NCBI GenBank assembly: GCA_001303785.1
Contig: LJUJ01000008.1
Coordinates: 1 to 64,000, forward strand
Reading direction: 5' to 3'
From: Caldifarciminota bacterium SM23_42
Lineage (GTDB): Bacteria; Hydrothermota; Tepidihabitantia; SM23-42
Length of the DNA stretch: 64,000 nt
Part shown: one piece after another, positions 16,292-25,549 of the stretch
Layout of the letters: every line of letters starts with the position of its first letter
Numbering within the stretch: the stretch's first letter is position 1
Made by a program: the position numbers and the translations under genes
The notes under the pieces: generated by a model
Databases searched by the model: none
Told to the model about the DNA's origin: nothing
The model's input: only the letters and a program-made list of their open reading frames with translations

Positions 16292-17728
16292 ATGAGCACC
16301 GTATTGATTGTCTTCCTGCTTTATCTCATTGGTATGGTGGTCGCCGGGATCGTAACCGCTCGCTTGGCTTCCAAATCGTTGGATGATTTCATTCTGGGGG
16401 GGAAGAAGATGCTTACCCCAGTTATTGCGCTTTCCGAGAAGGGCACCGACATGTCGGCTTGGCTCTTGATAGGTTTACCGGGTCAAGCCTTCAAGATGGG
16501 GATTGGTGCGATATGGGCCGGCATCGGCGTCTGGGTGGGAAGTCTGTTCAATTGGCTGGTTATTGCCACGCCGCTGCGCCGGTTAACCGGTAAATACAAT
16601 GCCCTGACGATACCAGATTACTTTGAATCACGATTTGGGGACAGCTCCCATTTATTGAGGATTACGGCATCGATTCTGATCGTCTTCTTTTTTACCCTCT
16701 ATGTGTCGGCACAGGTTGTCGGCGCAGGCAAGATTTTGGCTGCGACGTTCGATATTAATCAGGTTGTCGGTATGGTCATCGGTTTAAGCATCATTCTGTT
16801 CTATACGATGATGGGTGGTTTCATTGCCGAGACCTGGACTGATTTTTTTCAGGGATTGATAATGGTCACTGCGCTGATTTTGATGTGCATCGTGGGTGTC
16901 ATCTCCATTGGTGGCCTGGGGAACGTTTTTTCACGAATAAGCGCGGTCGACCCAAAGGCAGCCTTGCTCTCGGCGGGCGAGAGCGGTACAGCACTGTATC
17001 TGGGGTTGATCTTAGGAGGGTTGGCTATTGGCTTTGGCTACGCTGGCCAGCCTCATATTCTCATGCGTTACATGGCATTGCGTAGCGAGAAGGAAGTCAA
17101 GAAAGCCATGATCATCGCGATGACCTGGACGACGTTTGCGGTTGCCGGAGCGATTTTCTTGGGATTCCTGGCGATTCCGTTTCTCCGCGGTGAGATTGCC
17201 GATCCCGAGCATATTACACTGGCATTTGCGGCAAAGATTCTTCCTGGCTGGCTGGTTGGATTGGTTCTGGCCGCGGCTACGGCGGCAATGATGTCCACGG
17301 TCGACTCTCAGCTATTAGTGACTACTTCGGCAATCACCGAGGATATCTACCGAAAACTCATCAACCCTGATGCCACGCAGAAACTTCTGGTGAGGCTGGC
17401 GAGAATTTTCACCGTGGTCGTGGCGATCATTGCATTCTTCCTGGGGCTGCGCGCGGAGCGGCTTGTTTACTGGCTTGTCCTGTATGCGTGGGGAGGATTG
17501 GCTGCTTCGTTTGGCCCACCCTTGATCCTTTCTCTCCTTTGGAAAGGTACAACCAAATACGGTGTTTTTGCCGGCATGGTTGTGGGTGCGATTACGATTG
17601 TTGTCTGGTATAATGTACCGATTCTTAAGAACTTTCTATACGAACTCATCCCTGGTTTCTTCTTATCTTTGATCGCGACGTGGCTGGTGAGTCTTTTTAC
17701 AGCTGCAGAGCAACGTAGGACAAAATAA
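16292..17728 (+). CDS. Sodium/solute symporter, PutP-like (SSS family)
   Basis: A 478-residue inner-membrane transporter with about 13 helices. GTDMSAWLLIGLPGQAF and YNALTIPDYFESRFG are close to the corresponding PutP segments, and TAAMMSTVDSQLLVTTSAI is the conserved sodium-site helix 8 region. It probably imports proline or a related substrate with Na+. It lies divergent from gdhA, which suggests amino-acid catabolism, but that link is inference. Confidence 0.85.
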   Translation: MSTVLIVFLLYLIGMVVAGIVTARLASKSLDDFILGGKKMLTPVIALSEKGTDMSAWLLIGLPGQAFKMGIGAIWAGIGVWVGSLFNWLVIATPLRRLTGKYNALTIPDYFESRFGDSSHLLRITASILIVFFFTLYVSAQVVGAGKILAATFDINQVVGMVIGLSIILFYTMMGGFIAETWTDFFQGLIMVTALILMCIVGVISIGGLGNVFSRISAVDPKAALLSAGESGTALYLGLILGGLAIGFGYAGQPHILMRYMALRSEKEVKKAMIIAMTWTTFAVAGAIFLGFLAIPFLRGEIADPEHITLAFAAKILPGWLVGLVLAAATAAMMSTVDSQLLVTTSAITEDIYRKLINPDATQKLLVRLARIFTVVVAIIAFFLGLRAERLVYWLVLYAWGGLAASFGPPLILSLLWKGTTKYGVFAGMVVGAITIVVWYNVPILKNFLYELIPGFFLSLIATWLVSLFTAAEQRRTK

Positions 17729-17749
17729 TATCTTTGTTTTGGGGTCGTG

Positions 17750-18580
17750 CTAAACCCGCGACCTGAAGCCTCGCCCCAACACCTCAAACACATCGGTCAG
17801 AATGACAAATGCGTTCTTGTCAATATTGCTGACCAAGGATTTGAAGAAGGGTGTTTCTTTCTTGGTGATGACGCACATGATGACGGGCCGTTCTTCCTTG
17901 GAATATGGAGAATGCCCGGCAAGAATAGTCACCCCGCGCTGCATCTTCTCGTATATTTCATCAGTTATCTTATTTGATTTCGTACTGATTACGAATGCGG
18001 CGCGCGCGTAGTCGATACCCTCGAGCACCAGGTCGATTATCTTCGAGGAGAGAAACAGAGCCAGATACCCCAACAAGGCTAGCTCGATTGAATGAGTCGT
18101 GATGCCCGCGGTGGTGATGACGGCGAAATCGACAATCATGATCCACATGCCTACCGACATATTGGTGTAACGGTTCATAATTTGCCCCACAATATCCGTG
18201 CCCCCGGTACTGGCATCGCCCCTGAATATCAAACCCAAACCGAGCCCGAGTAGTATGCCGCCGTAGAGTGCAGCAAGTACTACATTTTGAGTCGGTGTTT
18301 GTATTTGCACTGAATACACAAAGAAGTCTATCAGCAAGTTTGTGTAGATAATCGCAATTAGGGATTTGACACTAAAGGATATTCCGAGAACTCGTAACGC
18401 AATTATGAAAAGCGGGATGTTGAGTATTATTGCTACGATTCCGACCGGTGTGTTGTATAGGAATCGCAGTATCATCGCGATGCCACTTATACCGCCGGGT
18501 ACTATTCTGTGGGGTATTAGGAAAGCGGCATAGCCTAGCGCGAAGATGACTCCGCCAATTATGACATAGACGATTTTCAT
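17750..18580 (-). CDS. YitT family membrane protein
   Basis: 276 residues with five to six membrane helices (YitT_membrane, DUF161) and a C-terminal cytoplasmic DUF2179 domain from about residue 205 (YARAAFVISTKSNKITDEI, RGVTILAGHSPYSKEERP). GDASTGGTDIVGQIMNRYT is the family signature. The function is not established. The start overlaps TAGAATG, and the gene lies 49 nt after the coiled-coil gene on the same strand. Confidence 0.9.
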   Translation of the reverse strand: MKIVYVIIGGVIFALGYAAFLIPHRIVPGGISGIAMILRFLYNTPVGIVAIILNIPLFIIALRVLGISFSVKSLIAIIYTNLLIDFFVYSVQIQTPTQNVVLAALYGGILLGLGLGLIFRGDASTGGTDIVGQIMNRYTNMSVGMWIMIVDFAVITTAGITTHSIELALLGYLALFLSSKIIDLVLEGIDYARAAFVISTKSNKITDEIYEKMQRGVTILAGHSPYSKEERPVIMCVITKKETPFFKSLVSNIDKNAFVILTDVFEVLGRGFRSRV

Positions 18581-18629
18581 TCTATTATTGTGGAAAGCAA
18601 GATAAGTTTATTAATGCGCGTCATGCACA

Positions 18630-20420
18630 TCAGAATGATATTTGATCCTTTTTTTCCTTATCCGACGGCGTCGGATGTGTTTCCTTTAATCGAGCGATAA
18701 AGATCTTGATCTTCTCCAATTCCTTTGTTTTTTCGTTTATTTCCTTGTCGAGTTTTTCCTTATCGGATTTCGATTTGTTGAGTAGGGACTGCATTTCATC
18801 GGTCTTGGCGATCATGCCTAGCGATTCTTTCTTCTTTTCTTCAAGTTTGTTTATTTCGTCCTTCAGGCTCTGGATCTCGATATTTTCTTCTTCCAATTCC
18901 TTCCTTATCGTCATTTTCTTGTCTTCCAGCTCTTTATCTAAATTCATGAGCTCGTCGCGCCGTTTCTCTATCTTTGACATCATGTTGCGTTCCAGCATCT
19001 GTGCCTTATCGACGTTGCTTGTCAGTTCGGATAGTTGTGTCTGCAGGGCGTCGTGTTTTTCTGTGAGACTCTTCTGCTGTTTGGTAAGACCAGTTATTTC
19101 GTTCTGCAGCTGCTTGCGTGACTTCGCGAGATTCTGGGTTTTCTTACTCAGATCCGCGATTGCCTTCTCGTCCTTTGTTTCCAAAAGGTTGAGTGTCTGC
19201 ATGATCTCGGACATTTTTGTCTCGCGTTGCTTGATCTGTTCTTCAACGATCGATAATTCTTTCTTTCGTGTTTCAAGGAGTTCCTTAACCTGTTTGTCCT
19301 CTTCTACCGCTTTCTTTATTGTTATGTGCTCAGATTTCATTTGTGAAAGCTCCTTTTCCAAAATCTTGCGTTCGCTGTTTGCCTCCTTGATTTGCTGCGC
19401 ATGGGTTTTTAGCTGTTCTTCTACTTTCGCTAGTTCCTTTTTTTTCTTCTCAAAATCATCTTCCATTTTTTTGTATGTTTTGGTTTCGGATTTTAATTCA
19501 TTTAGCGTTTTCCTCGCTTGCCCGATGGATTTTGCAAGCTCGCTGCCTTCGAGCTTGGATTTTCTAAGTTCATCTGTGATCTTACGATGCTCTGATTCAA
19601 TACTCTTCAGTTCCTTTTCTTTTGCCATGTATTCGTGTATCTTAGCTTCTATGTTTGAACAATCAGTGCGAGCCTTGTCCAAATTCTTGACGACCTGGTC
19701 CAATTCTTGCTTCTTTTTTGAAGTATCTCTAGCAAGGGTTTCTTCTTCAGAGCGCGCCGCCTTATTCAATTTCTGTGTTTCCTTGAGCGATTTACTCAGA
19801 CTTTCAAATTCTAGTTGACTCGATGATAAAACAGAGGCGAGAGCGGCTTCGTCCTTCTTTGTTTTTTCAAATTTCTGAGCGAGCTGTTCATGTTCTGTCT
19901 TCAGGGCCTGAAGTTCTTTCTTGATTGAGTCTCTTTCTTCCAGAATTTTTTTAAGGTCTTTTTCGATATCCCTAAATTGAGCTTGTGTGTCGTGGCTCTT
20001 CTGACTAAGCGCCTTTTGCTCTTTCTCAAGCTCTGCGTTCTTGGCTTTGAGATCGTAATACTTATCTTCCTCGGCATCGAATTCTTCCCGCTGTTTTTTG
20101 AGGTCGCGCTCCAGGCCCGAGAGGAGGTTCACGAGACCGGTTTTTTTATCTTCCAGATCATATACCTCTTCTTGAAGTCCGTCTCTGTCACTGGAAAGTG
20201 TTTTCATGCTCTGATGAAGATCCTGCTCATCTTTTGCCAGCTTCTCGCGCGTCGCACTGATCTTGGCCATCTCTTTCTGGGTGGCATCGAGTTCGGCAAT
20301 TCTCTTCTCCGCCGCTTCAAGCGCTCGTTCTTTCTCTGCCAATGCCTTGTCGACCTCTTCTAGTCTGGCCAGCTTCTTTTCCAGTTCTTCTAGGAGATCA
20401 ACGTCTTCTTTTTTCGCCAT
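18630..20420 (-). CDS. Long coiled-coil protein of unknown function
   Basis: 596 residues that are almost entirely heptad-repeat coiled coil from about residue 5 to 580, very rich in Lys, Glu, Leu and Ser, with no signal peptide, membrane segment, ATPase head or catalytic motif. The tail THPTPSDKEKKDQISF is short and polar. It resembles SMC arms or cytoskeletal scaffold proteins only in composition, so database hits would be unreliable. It may be cytoplasmic scaffolding. It follows tRNA-Met on the same strand and precedes yitT. Confidence 0.8.
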   Translation of the reverse strand: MAKKEDVDLLEELEKKLARLEEVDKALAEKERALEAAEKRIAELDATQKEMAKISATREKLAKDEQDLHQSMKTLSSDRDGLQEEVYDLEDKKTGLVNLLSGLERDLKKQREEFDAEEDKYYDLKAKNAELEKEQKALSQKSHDTQAQFRDIEKDLKKILEERDSIKKELQALKTEHEQLAQKFEKTKKDEAALASVLSSSQLEFESLSKSLKETQKLNKAARSEEETLARDTSKKKQELDQVVKNLDKARTDCSNIEAKIHEYMAKEKELKSIESEHRKITDELRKSKLEGSELAKSIGQARKTLNELKSETKTYKKMEDDFEKKKKELAKVEEQLKTHAQQIKEANSERKILEKELSQMKSEHITIKKAVEEDKQVKELLETRKKELSIVEEQIKQRETKMSEIMQTLNLLETKDEKAIADLSKKTQNLAKSRKQLQNEITGLTKQQKSLTEKHDALQTQLSELTSNVDKAQMLERNMMSKIEKRRDELMNLDKELEDKKMTIRKELEEENIEIQSLKDEINKLEEKKKESLGMIAKTDEMQSLLNKSKSDKEKLDKEINEKTKELEKIKIFIARLKETHPTPSDKEKKDQISF

Positions 20421-20531
20421 GATATTTGTTCTCTCAGTAAAAAGTTGATAGTAATGATTTATGTTCTATGCTGATATATCGGGAAACCATAATATGACCA
20501 CCGTAATACATTCCTTTCGACCGTAACGAAA

Positions 20532-20604
20532 TAGCGGCGAAGGGACTCGAACCCCCGACACAGAGATTATGATTCTCCTGCTCTACCAGCTGAGCTACGC
20601 CGCC
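20532..20604 (-). tRNA. tRNA with CAT anticodon (Met elongator, or Ile2)
   Basis: A 73-nt cloverleaf: acceptor GGCGGCG/CGCCGCT with an unusual G1:U72 wobble and discriminator A; D-arm GCTC/GAGC; anticodon stem GGAGA/TCTCT around loop ATCATAA (anticodon CAT); T-arm GGGGG-TTCGAGT-CCCTT. The initiator is at 48127, so this is elongator Met or the Ile2 tRNA whose C34 becomes lysidine. CCA is not encoded. Confidence 0.92.
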
Positions 20605-20612
20605 GACAGGGA

Positions 20613-20640
20613 AGTATACAGCAAATCGGTGAATTGTCAA
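20613..20640 (-). promoter_or_regulatory. Promoter of tRNA-CAT
   Basis: Minus strand TTGACA (20635-20640), 16-nt spacer, TATACT (20613-20618). The predicted start is at or within a few bases of the tRNA 5' end. Confidence 0.8.
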
Positions 20641-20860
20641 TACGTACAGGTTCGAGCGCCGTATTATGAAAATAGTCAGATGCTCGAGGGCAAGCGTTTC
20701 GACGGGTTGACATTCGAGTCCCCAGTAATATAATTTGCTCGAAGTTGCTAGACATCGCGGTGCTGATTGGTGAATAAGCAGGACGACGCGAATTCTATGT
20801 TTGATCCAGTACTCACAATCGATATAAGTGATTCGAGTTTTATGATCGAAAAGGAGCCAT

Positions 20861-22156
20861 ATGAAGATTAAGAAATATCGCTTTTTGCTTGTGTTTGTTG
20901 CTTTGATTGTCACATATTGTGCGGTCAACGTGCTTGCGGCACCCTATTATCGTCTTTTGGAAAATGAAAGAGTAAAGTATCTTGGTCTCAAGGGCATAGA
21001 TTCGGTTGCCGCAGATCAATATATGAATATGGAGTCGACAAAAGAAAGGACCGCATTTTATGAAAACTACTGGTTAGGTAACGATGATGAACGCGCTCTG
21101 TTTGAAGAACGGAGTGCCTTTGCATTTAGGCAATTTGGCAGAGTGGCACCAGTGAGCGATGATCGAATACAGGTATACGTGAAATATGGTGAAGCGAGGA
21201 GGGAAGTCATAACGCCAGAAAAGAAGGTTGGCGTGAGTTCGTCAGTTGTCGTCCATCCAGCAGAGATTTGGACCTACAAAAGCGAAGGTTTGGTATTCGA
21301 TTTTGTTCGCATGGCACGAGCATATGAGTTGATTTCACAATCTGAATTCGGCGACCGGGTGGTCATCCCATACCTTCGAGAGATTGCTTCTGATACCGTG
21401 GTAAATATAGAAGCGAAAGAACCGCTGGATTTCTTGTTGTCCTATGGTCGATTCCGCCAGCAGAAAAACCTCACGAGGTTAGAGTTATATCTCAGCATGC
21501 AGATCGAAGACACAACCGGGATGTCCTTCTTTAGGGATATTAAGGTTTACAACCGGAGCGATAGTCTGGTTAGCCATACGCGACACATCCTTGCCCCTGA
21601 GGATGGTGAAGCAGGAGTGTTCGTTGATGAGAGCAACCTCTGGCTTAAGCCTGAGGAATATCGTGTTGAGGTTGAACTAGTCGACATCGAGAATAAACGG
21701 AGAGGGAGTAAGGAATTGTCGGTGAACCTCATAGAATACCAGGATGATGCAAAGGAGATAAGCGACTTGATCCCCGCACAACTGATCGATATGTCATTCA
21801 CGCATGAAAAATTCGACAAGCCAGTAGGTAGGGTGATACCGACGCTCCAGCACGTGCTACCTGTCCATCGGCTTTTCTATTTGTATTCTGAGGCGTACAA
21901 CCTGGAAACCAGCAATGGCATGTATAGAATTCGGACTACTTATGAGGTGTACAACAAAGAGCAGATGCGTCAGGAGGTGGTTGACGTCATGATTAAGGAC
22001 TGGATAGAACCCGGGAATATCGCCTACATAGGCACTGAGTACCACCCAATGGACTTGAGTCCAGGGAATTACATTATCGTCTCGAAGGTCAAGGATTTGA
22101 TAAGTGGCAAGGAGCGCAGCGCTGTTTCTGAATTCAGGCTTGTCGGAACAGATTAA
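20861..22156 (+). CDS. GWxTD-domain-like exported protein
   Basis: 431 residues. A basic N-terminus and a hydrophobic helix (8-26, ending VLAAPYY) form a signal peptide. The 50-130 region follows the GWxTD plan common in FCB bacteria: a YW-containing helix (FYENYWLGNDDE), an FRQFG segment, then DRIQVYVKYGEARRE. The name-giving GW-x-TD residues are replaced here by PVSDD. The rest is beta-rich, suggesting a periplasmic or outer-membrane-associated role of unknown function. AAGGAG precedes the ATG. Confidence 0.7.
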   Translation: MKIKKYRFLLVFVALIVTYCAVNVLAAPYYRLLENERVKYLGLKGIDSVAADQYMNMESTKERTAFYENYWLGNDDERALFEERSAFAFRQFGRVAPVSDDRIQVYVKYGEARREVITPEKKVGVSSSVVVHPAEIWTYKSEGLVFDFVRMARAYELISQSEFGDRVVIPYLREIASDTVVNIEAKEPLDFLLSYGRFRQQKNLTRLELYLSMQIEDTTGMSFFRDIKVYNRSDSLVSHTRHILAPEDGEAGVFVDESNLWLKPEEYRVEVELVDIENKRRGSKELSVNLIEYQDDAKEISDLIPAQLIDMSFTHEKFDKPVGRVIPTLQHVLPVHRLFYLYSEAYNLETSNGMYRIRTTYEVYNKEQMRQEVVDVMIKDWIEPGNIAYIGTEYHPMDLSPGNYIIVSKVKDLISGKERSAVSEFRLVGTD

Positions 22157-22175
22157 TTGGCTGCGTGAGAGTTTT

Positions 22176-23267
22176 CTAACCAGCGATCAGACTAAAAACA
22201 GCACCAATCAATATTAAGAGTACTGGCTCTATTTTCAGAAATAGGAGTGTGATCAGAGCCGCAATTCCGAGCAGCGCATAAATCGGCTGCTGCCAATTCA
22301 ACAAGACAAAAAAGATACCGGTAGAGAGTAAGATTGCAACAACCGCTGATTTGATACCGTTGAAAAATGAAATGACGTACGTATTACTACTTATCTTCCT
22401 GTAAATCCGCACGAGCACCATCAACATGAGAAACGACGGCAGGAAGATTGCAAGCGTGGCTATGACGGCTCCTGGTAGCCCCATGACTTTGAAGCCAACA
22501 AAAGTCGCGGTGATTGCGACTGGTCCTGGCGTCAGTTGTCCGAGTGCAACGCCGTCGACAAATTCCTTTGCGGTAAGCCAGTTTCTTACGTTGCAGACCT
22601 CGTTCCGAATAAAGGGTATTGCCCCGTAACCACCGCCGAATATTATTGCACCGATCTTCAGGAATATGCCGAATAGCTCCAAGCCTTTTCTCGAGTCGAA
22701 GAGAAAGATTGGAACCGCGAATACAATGGCGTTTGAGTGGCGTGTTCGTTCCAACCCGATGCTGAGCATACCACAGAGAATGACGGTGAGTATTGGATCG
22801 AATTTGAGCAGAAAAAGCGCCAGGGCAAAGAAGAATACAACTACACCTTTAATGTCTTTAATTAGAACCCTGCCCATCTCGTACGCTGCCCACAAAATGA
22901 TCGACGTGATAACGGCACCGATGCCTTTGAATATTTGTGCGACTCCGGGAAGCGTGTTATAGGTTAAGTAGAACCAGGATAGTATTATCATTAATAAGAA
23001 GGACGGTAAAATTAGCGCCGCGCCCGCCGCGATGGCGCCACGCAGTCCGAAAAGATGATAGCCGATATACTCGCAATAATTCGGAACGAATGGTCCGGGT
23101 AACATTTGGCCCATTGCCACTGCCGTGGCGAGTTCATCATCTGATATGAAATGTTTCTTCTTAACACATTCGGCACGCAGCAGGGCCAGCATGCCCAGAC
23201 CGCCGCCGAAGCCGAACAGACCTACCTTGAATATTGATCTTGTCAGAGCTTTGAGGCTTGTTGCCAT
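22176..23267 (-). CDS. chrA: Chromate transporter (CHR family)
   Basis: 363 residues with two homologous CHR halves: FKVGLFGFGGGLGMLALLR in the first and LKIGAIIFGGGYGAIPFI in the second. Each half has its own conserved proline motif, GQMLPGPFVPNYCEYIGY and ALGQLTPGPVAITATFVG. CHR proteins export chromate or related oxyanions, but many genomic members have untested substrates. The ATG shares one base with the stop of the larE-like gene upstream (TGATG), so the two are co-translated. Confidence 0.92.
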   Translation of the reverse strand: MATSLKALTRSIFKVGLFGFGGGLGMLALLRAECVKKKHFISDDELATAVAMGQMLPGPFVPNYCEYIGYHLFGLRGAIAAGAALILPSFLLMIILSWFYLTYNTLPGVAQIFKGIGAVITSIILWAAYEMGRVLIKDIKGVVVFFFALALFLLKFDPILTVILCGMLSIGLERTRHSNAIVFAVPIFLFDSRKGLELFGIFLKIGAIIFGGGYGAIPFIRNEVCNVRNWLTAKEFVDGVALGQLTPGPVAITATFVGFKVMGLPGAVIATLAIFLPSFLMLMVLVRIYRKISSNTYVISFFNGIKSAVVAILLSTGIFFVLLNWQQPIYALLGIAALITLLFLKIEPVLLILIGAVFSLIAG

Positions 23268-24046
23268 CAGCGGTTGAGGCTGCCGGTCTGGTATCCTTCC
23301 AAGTCGAGTGTGATGTGTTTGTAGCCGAGTTTACTTAGATATGTGATGATCCTCTTGCGATTTGCCATCAACTTTGTGAATTCGCCTGGATCCATTTCGA
23401 TACGGGCGATAGGGTAATGATCACGGACCCTCAGCTGTGAGAACTTGAGTCGTCTTAGGTATTTTTCGGCCGACTCGATTCGGCGTAGCCTCTCGTGTGT
23501 TATCTTGAGACCGTATGGAATCCTTGAAGCAAGACACGCCATGCTTGGTTTGTTCCAGTTGGGGAGTCCTTGTGTGCGGGCAGACTTTCTAATGTCGTCT
23601 TTTTCGAATCCTGCCTGGATCAGCGGTGATTTCACACCGAGTTGCCGTACGGCCTTGATTCCGGGTCGGTGGTCCTTGAGGTCTGAGCGGTTGGTCGCTT
23701 CGATCACGACATAGGCATGTTTCTTGGCGATTTGTTTGAGTTTGGTCAGGAGAAACAGTTTGCAGTGGTAGCAGCGTTTCTCCAAATTGCTCCGGACCGC
23801 ATTTTTTTTGAGTGGATTGGTTCTTATAGTTATGTGTTTGACCCTCAGGTGGCGAGCAATTGTTCTGGCCTCTGTGCTTTCGTTCTTTGGCTGTAAGGGA
23901 GAGACAGCGGTGACGGCGATGACGCGCTGCCCCAGTACATCTCTGGCTATTTTCAGTAAGTAGGTTGAATCCACACCACCTGAAAAGGCGACAACCACAC
24001 CAGGATAGCTCTTGAGAATTTTTTTGAGTTTAGTTAATTTGTGAAT
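23267..24046 (-). CDS. larE: LarE-like ATP-dependent sacrificial sulfur transferase, apparent ATT start
   Basis: LarE-family enzymes adenylate a pyridinium carboxylate cofactor precursor and donate a cysteine sulfur. Visible are the PP-loop VVVAFSGGVDSTYLL, the family motif KRCYHCKLFLL and PSMACLASRIPYG. The first standard start, GTG 23998, lies at the PP-loop strand and would remove the conserved preceding helix HKLTKLKKILKSYPG. The frame is closed by the TAG of the redoxin gene at 24056-24058, and between them there is no ATG, GTG or TTG. I place the start at ATT 24046, 9 nt after that stop. LarB and LarC are not in the window. Confidence 0.8.
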   Translation of the reverse strand: MHKLTKLKKILKSYPGVVVAFSGGVDSTYLLKIARDVLGQRVIAVTAVSPLQPKNESTEARTIARHLRVKHITIRTNPLKKNAVRSNLEKRCYHCKLFLLTKLKQIAKKHAYVVIEATNRSDLKDHRPGIKAVRQLGVKSPLIQAGFEKDDIRKSARTQGLPNWNKPSMACLASRIPYGLKITHERLRRIESAEKYLRRLKFSQLRVRDHYPIARIEMDPGEFTKLMANRKRIITYLSKLGYKHITLDLEGYQTGSLNR

Positions 24047-24055
24047 ACTGACTGC

Positions 24056-24322
24056 CTATGTTAAATATGGTAAGAACTCTTCACTGACGGGCGGTTTCTT
24101 CACCCACCGAGCGAGTTCTTTCTTGTCGTCGAGTATTATGATTGTCGGGATATCATCGACCTCATGGTATGCTCCTTCGGTCAGGCCTTCAACTGTTTCC
24201 ATATCGTAGTATTTTATCGGCGCATCAAAGGTCTTTTTTTCTTTGAAATACAATAATTTCTCCCGAGCGTCCTTACAAACAGGACAATCTGGTTTACCAA
24301 ACACGAATATTTGTTTCATCAT
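24056..24322 (-). CDS. Glutaredoxin/thioredoxin-like protein with a CPVC motif
   Basis: An 88-residue thioredoxin-fold protein: beta strand QIFVFGKP, then active-site CPVC (residues 13-16), a helix AREKLLYFKEK, the cis-proline strand DIPTIIILDD and a C-terminal helix. It probably reduces a disulfide or carries sulfur or a thiol for the larE-like enzyme that follows in the same reading frame after a single TAG. ATGATG offers two starts; AGGGGG stands 5 nt ahead. Confidence 0.85.
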   Translation of the reverse strand: MMKQIFVFGKPDCPVCKDAREKLLYFKEKKTFDAPIKYYDMETVEGLTEGAYHEVDDIPTIIILDDKKELARWVKKPPVSEEFLPYLT

Positions 24323-24339
24323 ACCCCCTTATTTGTGCA

Positions 24340-24367
24340 ATTCTAATCCGAAACGGGCAAAAGTCAA
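24340..24367 (-). promoter_or_regulatory. Promoter of the redoxin-larE-chrA operon
   Basis: Minus strand TTGACT (24362-24367), 16-nt spacer, TAGAAT (24340-24345). A short leader with AGGGGG precedes the ATG. It is divergent from the promoter at 24375. Confidence 0.8.
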
Positions 24368-24374
24368 GATTCCA

Positions 24375-24403
24375 TTGACACGGGCATTTCCGTTGCGTAG
24401 AAT
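24375..24403 (+). promoter_or_regulatory. Promoter of the M48 protease, leaderless
   Basis: TTGACA (24375-24380), 17-nt spacer, TAGAAT (24398-24403), 5 nt, GTG 24409. Confidence 0.8.
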
Positions 24404-24408
24404 ATAAG

Positions 24409-25548
24409 GTGGAAGCAGAAAAAATCCATCCGCTGATCGACAAAGACAGACAGAAAATCGCACGTCGCTACCGGAACGATAATCTTAAGGTAAGTGCGCT
24501 ATCATTGGTAGTGTCGGCGGTTTTCTTAATAATCCTAATTCATTTCAACATCTCGAAGCAATTTGTCGAATTTGTAAGCTTGAATATGAGTTCCGGGATA
24601 TTGCTTGTGATGATATATTACTCTGCACTATTCTGTGTTTATTCACTGCTTACCCTTCCGTTTTCATATATTGAAGGTTACCTGATCGAACACAAGTACG
24701 GTTTTTCTACTCAGCGTCTGAGAGACTGGTTCAAGGATTGGCTGAAGTCCTTTTTTGTTGCATATATCATTGGCTTGATTGTTCTCGAGGTGATTTATCT
24801 TATTATACCTTTAGCACCGACTCTCTGGTGGCTCTGGCTGGCATTAATCATGGTCGGTTTCAGTGTCGTTCTCGCTAATGTTTTTCCGGTCTTAATACTT
24901 CCTTTATTCTATAAATCTATGCCACTCGAAGACAATGATTTGAAGCAACGGATAGCCGATTTATGCGAGCGCGCACGGTTACACATTAAGGGGATATATA
25001 GTATTGATTTGAGTAGTAAAACGACCAAGGCAAACGCAGCAGTCGTCGGATTGGGAAACACGAAGCGGATTCTCTTGGGCGACACGATGTTGGCAAAGTT
25101 TCAAACGGATGAGACCTTATCTGCGGTCGCTCACGAAGTGACCCACTATCAGGAACATCATGTTTGGTGGCTCATACTGTGGCAGGCGCTGATCACGATA
25201 ATCATGTTCTATGTGTTTTTTCTCATTCAACCCTCCGCTTATAAGTTCTTTGGCTTTGAGTTGGCGTCGGAGATAGCTGCGTTCCCGTTGTTCGTACTCC
25301 TGTTCGCACTGCTAAGTTATTTCCTCAGACCATTGAGCTCGGCGCTTTCTCGGTACTATGAGCGACGAGCAGACAAGGGTGCGCTGCAGCTGACCGACAA
25401 TCCAGATGCATTCATCAGGCTCATTGCAAAATTTTGCAATGAACAGTTGACGATCGCGTATCCGAATGCGATGATCGAATGGTACAAATACACTCATCCG
25501 TCTCCTGGAAGGCGCATCGAATTTGCACAGGTATGGAAGCGGGGATGA
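24409..25548 (+). CDS. M48 family (Ste24/CAAX protease-like) membrane metallopeptidase
   Basis: 379 residues with five to seven membrane helices. The zinc-binding HExxH is in VAHEVTHYQEHH, and the third ligand is probably the Glu of RYYERRADKGAL. The amino-terminal YSALFCVYSLLTLPFSYIEG and EHKYGFSTQRLRDWFKDW are Ste24 features. Members degrade or mature membrane proteins. GTG start from the leaderless promoter. The next gene begins one base after its stop, suggesting an operon. Confidence 0.9.
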   Translation: MEAEKIHPLIDKDRQKIARRYRNDNLKVSALSLVVSAVFLIILIHFNISKQFVEFVSLNMSSGILLVMIYYSALFCVYSLLTLPFSYIEGYLIEHKYGFSTQRLRDWFKDWLKSFFVAYIIGLIVLEVIYLIIPLAPTLWWLWLALIMVGFSVVLANVFPVLILPLFYKSMPLEDNDLKQRIADLCERARLHIKGIYSIDLSSKTTKANAAVVGLGNTKRILLGDTMLAKFQTDETLSAVAHEVTHYQEHHVWWLILWQALITIIMFYVFFLIQPSAYKFFGFELASEIAAFPLFVLLFALLSYFLRPLSSALSRYYERRADKGALQLTDNPDAFIRLIAKFCNEQLTIAYPNAMIEWYKYTHPSPGRRIEFAQVWKRG

Positions 25549-25549
25549 C

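Noticed and set aside
18706-19818. 370-codon frame opposite the coiled-coil gene
   Set aside because: It is the mirror of Lys/Glu/Leu-rich coding, giving Ser/Phe-rich nonsense; no start signal or family motif.
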